Source: Gammaproteobacteria bacterium (GTDB taxonomy: Bacteria; Pseudomonadota; Gammaproteobacteria; Diplorickettsiales; Diplorickettsiaceae). Taken from it: a stretch of 51,596 bases of DNA. This document shows, in pieces, positions 45,785-51,596 of the stretch; positions within the stretch are counted from its first letter, which is position 1; every line of letters starts with the position of its first letter. The notes beneath the pieces were generated by a model that did not search any database, was not told the origin of the DNA, and worked only from the letters and a program-made list of their open reading frames with translations. The position numbers and the translations under genes were made by a program. The stretch is from assembly GCA_005877695.1 (NCBI GenBank), contig VBOA01000015.1, positions 1 to 51,596 of the forward strand, given 5' to 3'.

Positions 45785-45887
45785 GCTATTGAATTTTAAG
45801 CATGTCGCCGTGAGCATGAAGCAATCGGAGTGTATTCAAGATACAAGAAGATTGCGAGCTGAGGGCCCTAGCCAAAAATTCAAATGC
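45785..45887. repeat. Dispersed ~103-bp element with imperfect terminal inverted repeats, upstream of dapB
   Basis: The ends GCTATTGAATTTTAAGC (45785-45801) and GCCAAAAATTCAAATGC (45871-45887) are inverted copies matching at 13 of 17 positions, with a perfect 9-bp core. Inside, CAATC...GATTG and TGTAT...ATACA can form a hairpin. A second, more decayed copy lies at 2611-2714. There is no coding capacity, so it looks like a MITE or a structured intergenic repeat. Confidence 0.75.
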
Positions 45888-45941
45888 GAAGAATAGAGAG
45901 TATAGTCACTCCCATCCCTAGCAACAACAGGAGAATTTACC

Positions 45942-46667
45942 GTGTCTATTCGAGTTCTTGTTAACGGTGCTGCAGGCCGCATGGGGCAAACTACGGTTCA
46001 ATTTATTCACACAGATAAAACCCTGGATTTGGTTGGAGAAACAAACGGTAAAGATGACCTAAAAAAATCAATACTTGCCACTAAAGCCGATATTGTTATT
46101 GATTTTACCAATGCAATAGCTGTCTATGAGAATACCAAAAAAATTATTTTAGCGGGAGCTCACCCGGTGATTGGTACCAGTGGTTTACTTCCTGAACAAA
46201 TAAAAGAATTGCAACAGCTTTGTGCTGAAAAAAATTTAGGTGGAATTATTGCACCAAATTTTTGTATTGGCGCTTTATTAATGATGCGTTTTTCTGAACA
46301 GGCCGCCCAATACGAATGTGAAATTATCGAAACACATCATGAGAATAAATTAGACGCCCCTTCTGCAACTGCGATAAAAACAGCAGAATTAATTAATTCA
46401 GCTAGAAAAAAACCACCTAGTGTAAAAAAAGTGCATGAAACCTTAAGTGGAGTGCGGGGCGCCAATAAGAATCAAATCCCAATTCATTCCTTACGTCTAC
46501 CCGGGTTTTTGGCCAAACAAGATATAGTATTCGGTCACTTGGGCGGGAATCTTGTTATCGCCCATGAAACAATAGATCGTAATGCCTATATGCCCGGGGT
46601 ATTATTAGCTTGCAAAAAAGTGATGTCGTTAAAAAAATTAGTTTACGGCTTAGAAACATTTTTATAA
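45942..46667 (+). CDS. dapB: 4-hydroxy-tetrahydrodipicolinate reductase
   Basis: It reduces the DapA product on the way to diaminopimelate and lysine. The NAD(P) fold is VNGAAGRMGQ (7-16). The catalytic motif is HHENKLDAPSATA with H132, H133 and K136. The 241 residues make a short form, about 30 fewer than E. coli. Translation starts at GTG with AGGAG ten bases upstream. The gene stands alone; dapA is not adjacent. Confidence 0.93.
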   Translation: MSIRVLVNGAAGRMGQTTVQFIHTDKTLDLVGETNGKDDLKKSILATKADIVIDFTNAIAVYENTKKIILAGAHPVIGTSGLLPEQIKELQQLCAEKNLGGIIAPNFCIGALLMMRFSEQAAQYECEIIETHHENKLDAPSATAIKTAELINSARKKPPSVKKVHETLSGVRGANKNQIPIHSLRLPGFLAKQDIVFGHLGGNLVIAHETIDRNAYMPGVLLACKKVMSLKKLVYGLETFL

Positions 46668-46706
46668 AAATCTACGCAATATACAACTTATTATGCGGAA
46701 AATCTG

Positions 46707-47345
46707 ATGGCCGACTTTAAACAATTACATATTGAACTGATAAGACAATTAAACCAAAATCAATTTAACATTGATGATGTTATTAGCAAAAAATTAATTG
46801 AGTATGTGTTGTTATTACACAAATGGAATCAAGTACATAATTTAACCAGCATTCGCGAGCCTTTACAAATGATTTCCAAACATATTCTTGATAGTCTCGC
46901 AATAAGTCCGTACTTACAAGGTCCACGCATACTGGATGTCGGTACCGGCGCGGGTTTGCCAGGTCTTCCTTTAGCGCTGACGCATCCGCAATATCGTTTT
47001 GCATTATTGGATAGTAATGGAAAAAAAACCCGCTTCTTAACGCATGTCATACAAACATTAATGATTGACAACGTCGATATTATTTCTTCGCGTGTTGAAC
47101 AATATTATCCTGAAAATTGTTTTAATTGCATTGTCAGTCGCGCTTTTAGTCAATTAAATGACTTTCTGCATAAAACAAAACATTTATGTTGTAAAAATGG
47201 AATTTTTTTAGCAATGAAAGGACAATATCCTGCCGAAGAAATTAATACACTGGATGAAAACTTTAAACTTATTGATAGCAAATCCTTAAAAATTGCCGGC
47301 CTTGATGAAAAAAGACATGTCTTGATCATCGGTTTAAATCATTAA
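46707..47345 (+). CDS. rsmG: 16S rRNA (guanine-527 N7)-methyltransferase RsmG
   Basis: It methylates G527 of 16S rRNA; loss confers low-level streptomycin resistance in other bacteria. The SAM site ILDVGTGAGLPGLPLAL is at about 75-91, preceded by the family motif HNLTSIREP and SKHILDSL. The later motif VSRAFSQLNDFL and AMKG segment also fit. Length is 212 residues. It is usually next to mnmG and parA; here it follows dapB. Confidence 0.93.
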   Translation: MADFKQLHIELIRQLNQNQFNIDDVISKKLIEYVLLLHKWNQVHNLTSIREPLQMISKHILDSLAISPYLQGPRILDVGTGAGLPGLPLALTHPQYRFALLDSNGKKTRFLTHVIQTLMIDNVDIISSRVEQYYPENCFNCIVSRAFSQLNDFLHKTKHLCCKNGIFLAMKGQYPAEEINTLDENFKLIDSKSLKIAGLDEKRHVLIIGLNH

Positions 47346-47454
47346 TAAGAGAAATATTTATTTAATAAATCCTTATTAGTTAAACCAAGATTAATTATTC
47401 TATCCTAGAATTAATTATCTCAAAGATATACACTCCAGTCGCCAGGATCCTAAA

Positions 47455-48756
47455 ATGCTACGCAATGATGAAATTATGCCTTTACTTCCAGAACAACGCT
47501 CTCCTAATTTTTTTCAAAAAGCACTTAAATCAGCTAAAAACTTAACTTGTAAAACTGTGGGCACAGGTATCGGTATTACTTCTGCCTCGGCCGTCAGTGT
47601 AATAACTTATTATAAACCTGCCTATGACGCAGGCGCTTCCGTAGCCCACTGGTTAAAAGAAGCCGCCATGATTGGTGGACTTAGCACCAATTTTCTGTTT
47701 AATTTACAAGCCTATCGAGAACTTTTACAGCAATTGCCTAGTCTAGTAAAAATGCCCGGGAAACTTTCAACCGCCATCTTTTTTTCAACGATGTGTGTCG
47801 CCCCCAATTTATTTATGAATATCGTTGATGAAGAAGGCAACTATATCGACCAACCCTATATGGTATTACAAATAATTTCTGCTTTTCTTAATATCGGGGT
47901 TAACGTGGTAGGCACCATGGAGTTAATTAATAACATTTCCTCTTTATTAAAAAATAAAACCGATTTACAAAAAGAAAAACTTATCGAAGAAATAAATTTT
48001 ATTATTGAAGAATTTACACATAAGCAACGATTACCGCCAGATGAGAAATTTAATGAAGAATTAGAAAAAGAATTAAGTACTCAACTTACAACTCATCATG
48101 ATTTAAACTTGCCGCAAAAAATTCGCTATTATTCGCTTAATTCTGCTTTGGGCTTATTCAGCATTCCACAATTTAGTGCTTACTTGTTAATTAGTTATTT
48201 TGGCATGCACGATTTAGCCGAGAGAAAGCTAGATGCTTCTGCAGCTATCAGTTTGCTACTGGGTTTAATCGCTACCATTGGCAATGGCATACCCGGCGCA
48301 GGATTCTCGATTAAAGGAGTCAATTCCACCAGTAAAAAACTCATGGCTTTAGAAAGACCTTCGTTATTAGCAATTTTTTTTGTATTACCCGCTTTACTTT
48401 CTGGTTTTACTACACACAAAGCCATGGCAGGTAGTTTAAAAGAATTAGGTTGCTCGGAAGGTAATATCGCTGAAGCATTGAAATGGATAGCTAATTTGGG
48501 AGCTGCTTTAGTTTATAATTTACCGCAAATGCTCAATTTAGCAGATAGTCTGACTGCTCCAGCAGCTAATAATCAGCTTATCGAATTAAAGAAACATCTT
48601 GAAACCCAAGTTAAAAATTTAGCCGCTGCCAATATAGATGATTTTAAAAATGGATTAGGAAATAATGTAATGAGATTTTTTAGAGATTATCCAGCTGCTA
48701 AAAATGATGATATCGGTAACGGTCTAGCGTTGCATAGCATTAATAGTCCAGTATAA
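47455..48756 (+). CDS. Unrecognised multi-pass membrane protein, candidate effector
   Basis: A 433-residue protein with no recognised family. Hydrophobic segments occur at about 95-115, 125-160, 225-250, 260-285 and 300-325, so five or more membrane helices. Between them lies a Lys/Glu-rich helical stretch (about 165-215). The N-terminus is cytosolic in character (MLRNDEIMPLLPEQRSP). AGGAT five bases before the ATG supports the start. The C-terminal ~60 residues are hydrophilic. Such layouts are common among effectors that insert in vacuolar membranes, but nothing here proves secretion. Confidence 0.65.
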   Translation: MLRNDEIMPLLPEQRSPNFFQKALKSAKNLTCKTVGTGIGITSASAVSVITYYKPAYDAGASVAHWLKEAAMIGGLSTNFLFNLQAYRELLQQLPSLVKMPGKLSTAIFFSTMCVAPNLFMNIVDEEGNYIDQPYMVLQIISAFLNIGVNVVGTMELINNISSLLKNKTDLQKEKLIEEINFIIEEFTHKQRLPPDEKFNEELEKELSTQLTTHHDLNLPQKIRYYSLNSALGLFSIPQFSAYLLISYFGMHDLAERKLDASAAISLLLGLIATIGNGIPGAGFSIKGVNSTSKKLMALERPSLLAIFFVLPALLSGFTTHKAMAGSLKELGCSEGNIAEALKWIANLGAALVYNLPQMLNLADSLTAPAANNQLIELKKHLETQVKNLAAANIDDFKNGLGNNVMRFFRDYPAAKNDDIGNGLALHSINSPV

Positions 48757-48783
48757 CCACTACGGCAAAATTAATAGCTAAAT

Positions 48784-48999
48784 GCTAGCTGAGTAAGTTA
48801 TAAGCTGTTAGAATTGCATCGGTCGGTGAAAAATTCGTTTGATTCATTTCCGCCAAATCGGACATAGAAATGTTCAGGTGCACCCCACACAAACCATGAC
48901 GTTCTTCAATGGTATCTTGGAGCTTTAAACGATTTTGATATTGTAAAGTAACTTGGTTTCAAATAATTGACACGCGGCTTCTAAATGAATTTCTGACAT
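48784..48999 (-). pseudogene. Frameshifted remnant of an unknown gene
   Basis: From ATG 48999 the frame gives MSEIHLEAACQLFET, then stops within 25 codons. From about 48955 a second frame continues as LQYQNRLKLQDTIEERHGL, then CGVHLNISMSDLAEMNQ, to a stop at 48784. Together they give about 70 residues of protein-like sequence with one frameshift. Family not recognised. It fills most of the 376-base gap 48757-49132, and is the last gene of the mobile-element remnant. Confidence 0.4.
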
Positions 49000-49132
49000 A
49001 AAAAACCATCTGATAAACAAAAGAATTTCATTTATCAGGTTGCCCGGGAAAGGGGCTGATAATATCATCGACCTTTAAGCTTTAGGAGTTTTGCTAAATA
49101 TTCTTAAGCCGATAAAGTCATTATTAATTATC

Positions 49133-49519
49133 TCATAAAACAGGATAAGGTACTTTATCTAGTAGGGTAATGAGTTGTTCGAGTTTTCTTTTCTGAGAAT
49201 ATTCTTTAACTAATGTAATATAGGTCGCTATGTTAGCGACGCTATAAGTTTTGTTAAACAACTCAAAAACATACATCTCTCCATTAATTTCTTTTAATGC
49301 TGAAATATTTTTCGCTTCTTCACTTAAGGTTAATGCATTGACGGATTTATTTTGATCTATTTTTTTAGAAAAAAGTTGAAAGAGTATTTGATACTCTAGT
49401 TTATAGAAATCCTTAAAGTGAAATTGTTCTGAAACCTCAGCCCAAACTGCATTATTCAACAATAAACCACCTAAAACGGCTTGTTCGGTTTGTAAGGAGT
49501 AAGAAAGATTATCACTCAT
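49133..49519 (-). CDS. DnaB N-terminal domain only (truncated replicative helicase)
   Basis: A 128-residue protein. The start, SLQTEQAVLGGLLLNNAVWAEV, and the later NKTYSVANIATYITLVKEYSQKRKLEQLI match the DnaB N-terminal domain, which in the hexamer forms the trimer-of-dimers collar and binds primase. The RecA-like helicase domain is missing: after a few more residues comes a stop, and no Walker motif is found downstream. It follows the winged-helix gene by two bases, and its strong AGGAGGAG lies inside the end of that gene. It may be a relic of a full phage or plasmid dnaB, or a functional free domain. Confidence 0.8.
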   Translation of the reverse strand: MSDNLSYSLQTEQAVLGGLLLNNAVWAEVSEQFHFKDFYKLEYQILFQLFSKKIDQNKSVNALTLSEEAKNISALKEINGEMYVFELFNKTYSVANIATYITLVKEYSQKRKLEQLITLLDKVPYPVL

Positions 49520-49521
49520 CG

Positions 49522-50025
49522 TTATTCTCCTCCTAGCATGAATTTATGGAGATCATAAAAAAGCTCTTTCAAACTTTTACGAAAAGATCGCGATAAATGA
49601 TCGGATTTTAATAACTTAAATATTAAATCCATTAAAGATGAAAAATTGTTCTCTATAAAATTTTCAATGAGTTTATTGAATAGACATTCAATATGTTTAC
49701 CTTGATTTTTATCTTTGATGGGAAATTGTTCTAAATAATGAGGTAGGTAAATAAAGTCTTGGATCTTTTCAATCTTTATAAAATTATGCTTTTGAAGCGA
49801 CTTTAATGAAGAATAGATATCTTCTATTTTTTTATTTAATTCTTCTGCTATATCAACTGGATGACATTGGACATAGCCTAGTCGATTGGTGTAAGGACTC
49901 GTATATAAATAAATAAGTATCAATTTGTCTTTCATAGTTAATTTAAATTGCTGCAAGGTTAACCAGAAGTTTTTAGGTAATTTGGAAGAGCCTGAGCGAT
50001 GATCAGTAGTTGCATTAAAATACAT
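49522..50025 (-). CDS. Winged-helix replication-type protein
   Basis: A 167-residue protein resembling the N-terminal part of phage or plasmid replication initiators. The segment KDKLILIYLYTSPYTNRLGYVQCHPVDIAEELN, then IYSSLKSLQKHNFIKIEKIQDFIYLPHYLEQF, has the layout of a winged HTH with the TSP-N-GY loop common in such proteins. The C-terminal third is helical and basic. Its pairing with a DnaB N-terminal gene supports a replication role. It ends in GGE whose codons form the ribosome-binding site for the next gene. Confidence 0.6.
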   Translation of the reverse strand: MYFNATTDHRSGSSKLPKNFWLTLQQFKLTMKDKLILIYLYTSPYTNRLGYVQCHPVDIAEELNKKIEDIYSSLKSLQKHNFIKIEKIQDFIYLPHYLEQFPIKDKNQGKHIECLFNKLIENFIENNFSSLMDLIFKLLKSDHLSRSFRKSLKELFYDLHKFMLGGE

Positions 50026-50061
50026 AGTGATTTTCCTTATTATATTTAAAGAATTTGATAT

Positions 50062-50865
50062 TTAAAGTTTAAGGAAGGGAAGACAGAGTGTCGCAACAGC
50101 TATGGTTATCTTTTTAGCTCTTACTTTCTCAATAAGCTCATCACTACAATGAAGGATTATGTTTGTAATTTGTTGATAGTGAGTACTTGGACAACCTAAT
50201 AGATTTGCAATAAATTGATCAGTTTCCTCCATAACTTCGTCCTGATTTAGACAAAGCTCATTGGGTTTATTTTCAAATAAGTTCGAATATTGTCCTTCAC
50301 AATTACCAATAATTTTTTTCAAAGCTATTCCTATATAGCCAAGTTCAACCTCATCAAAAATCTTAGTTAAATAGGAAGTTTCAAATTTTCCATTTATCAG
50401 ATCATAAAGTGATATTTTCCAGGCACATATTGTTACTTTTTGATTTTGTATATGCAAAAAATAAGTAATATAATTACCGATAAGTTGATTATTTTCATCG
50501 ATAATAATTGGTCTTGCTGTATCTAAATCTGAAAGTTCTTCTGATATCCATTCAGTTTTGGTATGATGTTTCACGTCACTTAATAATATATTACATAATG
50601 TCAGAAATGGATCGTTAAAATTAAGTCTAATTTTTTTAAATTTATTTTTTTTATCGGATGAGAGTAAATCTGCAAAACTTACTTTTATGTTCTTATGTCT
50701 TTCTAAATAGTCTGCTATTAATACCGCAAATTCTACTTGCATTTGGTTGCGACCACTTCGAATGGCACTTAATGTTTCTCTAGGAATACCTATTTTCTTT
50801 GCTGCTTTCTCAACTGAACTAAAACCTTTAATAAATATTTCTAATATATCTCTATCCACGTTCAT
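50062..50865 (-). CDS. HTH (XRE-like) transcriptional regulator
   Basis: A 267-residue protein with an N-terminal helix-turn-helix at about 15-50 (SVEKAAKKIGIPRETLSAIRSGRNQMQVEFAVLIADYL). A larger C-terminal part (about 85-267) is of unrecognised type and may bind a ligand or dimerise. It diverges from the integrase gene, and a perfect inverted repeat lies in the gap, about 30 bases from its start, which suggests it controls both directions like a phage repressor. It heads the leftward replication-type operon. It could also be a plasmid copy-control protein. Confidence 0.65.
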   Translation of the reverse strand: MNVDRDILEIFIKGFSSVEKAAKKIGIPRETLSAIRSGRNQMQVEFAVLIADYLERHKNIKVSFADLLSSDKKNKFKKIRLNFNDPFLTLCNILLSDVKHHTKTEWISEELSDLDTARPIIIDENNQLIGNYITYFLHIQNQKVTICAWKISLYDLINGKFETSYLTKIFDEVELGYIGIALKKIIGNCEGQYSNLFENKPNELCLNQDEVMEETDQFIANLLGCPSTHYQQITNIILHCSDELIEKVRAKKITIAVATLCLPFLKL

Positions 50866-50894
50866 TCCTTAGTTGTTATTTTTTTTATTCGGCT

Positions 50895-50944
50895 ATCTTA
50901 CCTAAAATATTTGGTACGAAAGTACCAAATATTTTAGGTAAGAT
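50895..50944. repeat. Perfect 23-bp inverted repeat with GAAA loop
   Basis: Arms 50895-50917 and 50922-50944 are exact complements around the loop GAAA. Each arm also contains a roughly symmetric core (TTACC...GGTA), so the site may be two operators head to head. It lies between the divergent HTH gene and the integrase. It could be an operator, a replication or recombination site, or an RNA hairpin. Confidence 0.85.
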
Positions 50945-50996
50945 TACTTGGATAAGGATAATTAAATTTTGTTTTAAATAATTGGGGGTTATAGAA

Positions 50997-51533
50997 ATGA
51001 AAACTTTCAATTTGGAAGAAGCAGCGCCTCATTTATCAGATATGGCAGCTTTTACGTTATTAACAGGATTGCGTAAATCAAATGTAACAGGACTGAAATG
51101 GAAAAATGTTGATTTGGTAAAACGACATGCCTTTGTACCGGCTTCGCAATCGAAGACAAATAAAGCGATACCTGTACCACTTAGCACAGAAGCAATTGCG
51201 ATTATCCGAAAACAGATAGGAAAACATATCGAGTTTGTTTTTTCATATCAAGGAAAAGCAATTAAGCAATGTGCTACAGCGGCTTGGTATAAGGCTTTAA
51301 AACGTGCTGAGATCGAAGATTTTCATTGGCATGACCTACGCCACACTTGGGCATCCTGGCACGTACAAAATGGAACTTCTTTGTATGAGCTGCAAAGACT
51401 CGGTGGTTGGTCTTCTTATGGAACTGTTCAACGTTACGCACATTTGAATAGTCAACAACTTCAAGAAGCTGCTGAACGTGTGTCTGGTACAAAATTGGTA
51501 CATGTTGTTAAAAATGCTGGTTTAGGAGACTAG
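50997..51533 (+). CDS. Tyrosine recombinase (integrase), catalytic domain only
   Basis: The 178 residues correspond to the C-terminal catalytic domain of a phage-type integrase. All catalytic residues are present: R26 (TGLRKSN), K53 (SKTNK), H112 and R115 (HDLRHT), W138 (LGGW) and the nucleophile Y147 (VQRYAHL). The usual arm-binding and core-binding domains (about 200 residues) are missing, so it is probably a remnant and not an active integrase. The ATG at 50997 is the likely start; an in-frame TTG at 50982 is also open. It ends 46 bases before a tRNA gene, in keeping with integration at a tRNA. Confidence 0.85.
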   Translation: MKTFNLEEAAPHLSDMAAFTLLTGLRKSNVTGLKWKNVDLVKRHAFVPASQSKTNKAIPVPLSTEAIAIIRKQIGKHIEFVFSYQGKAIKQCATAAWYKALKRAEIEDFHWHDLRHTWASWHVQNGTSLYELQRLGGWSSYGTVQRYAHLNSQQLQEAAERVSGTKLVHVVKNAGLGD

Positions 51534-51553
51534 CTGAATGAAGGATAAACTGT

Positions 51554-51559
51554 TAGAAT
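51554..51559 (+). promoter_or_regulatory. tRNA promoter -10
   Basis: TAGAAT is followed by a GC-rich discriminator (GCCGGGC), 20 bases before the tRNA. The -35 would fall at the end of the integrase gene and is weak (TAGCTG at 17-bp spacing). Confidence 0.45.
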
Positions 51560-51579
51560 GCCGGGCTCTTTCGAATCAT

Positions 51580-51596
51580 GCGCCCGTAGCTCAGCT
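51580..51596 (+). tRNA. Partial tRNA gene, probably tRNA-Arg
   Basis: The last 17 bases, GCGCCCGTAGCTCAGCT, are the acceptor stem, the T8-A9 linker and the beginning of the D arm of a tRNA. They match the start of gammaproteobacterial tRNA-Arg(CCG). The anticodon lies beyond the window, so the amino acid is an inference. Confidence 0.75.

Noticed and set aside
1..51596. CRISPR arrays, intact insertion sequences, or toxin-antitoxin pairs
   Set aside because: I saw no regularly spaced repeats, no transposase genes and no convincing small antitoxin/toxin pair in the window.

Overview
The window is AT-rich DNA that reads as a chromosomal segment of a gammaproteobacterium, most likely an intracellular member of the Legionellales (Coxiella / Rickettsiella / Legionella relatives). 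The reasons are the gene families (a LbtU-like porin, a small secreted PLD nuclease, an OxyR and a short DapB of gamma type), the local gene orders, and several large proteins without recognisable homology that look like candidate secreted effectors. This placement is inference; no 16S sequence lies inside the window.

Layout. Positions 1-197 hold the promoter and leader of a ribosomal RNA operon that runs leftwards out of the window. Next come nagZ-hpt-trxA and rho (+ strand), then oxyR, a dsbB-like gene with its small DUF5993 partner, and a Sua5-type tsaC (- strand). From 7040 to 22402 lies an aa3-type cytochrome c oxidase locus: a four-heme cytochrome c, coxB, coxA, ctaG, coxC, a SURF1 gene, a SCO-like gene, ctaA, ctaB and sco1. 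It is interrupted by a secreted amidase gene and, between ctaA and ctaB, by four unrecognised genes on the opposite strand (16397-20601). Two of these share the same C-terminal domain, with a 15-residue block conserved under clear purifying selection.

From 22580 to 28611 lie mnmA and a remnant of the cell-wall cluster (murD, ftsW, murC, murB). Here murD is broken by a deletion and frameshift and has an altered P-loop, and murG is absent from its usual place. After an APC permease come a small unknown gene, rph, yicC, gmk, a PLD nuclease and a porin. An OMP-adaptor-RND efflux operon follows, in which the OMP gene is frameshifted at a short AT tract. Two EamA exporters flank pepN; then come dapB, rsmG and an unrecognised multi-pass membrane protein.

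The right end (about 48784-51533) is a remnant of an integrated phage or plasmid: a decayed gene, a DnaB N-terminal domain alone, a winged-helix replication-type protein, an HTH regulator, a perfect 23-bp inverted repeat with a GAAA loop, and an integrase catalytic domain. It ends at the 5' part of a tRNA gene that looks like tRNA-Arg. Two copies of a ~104-bp dispersed element, upstream of rho and dapB, make up most of the recognisable non-coding repeats.
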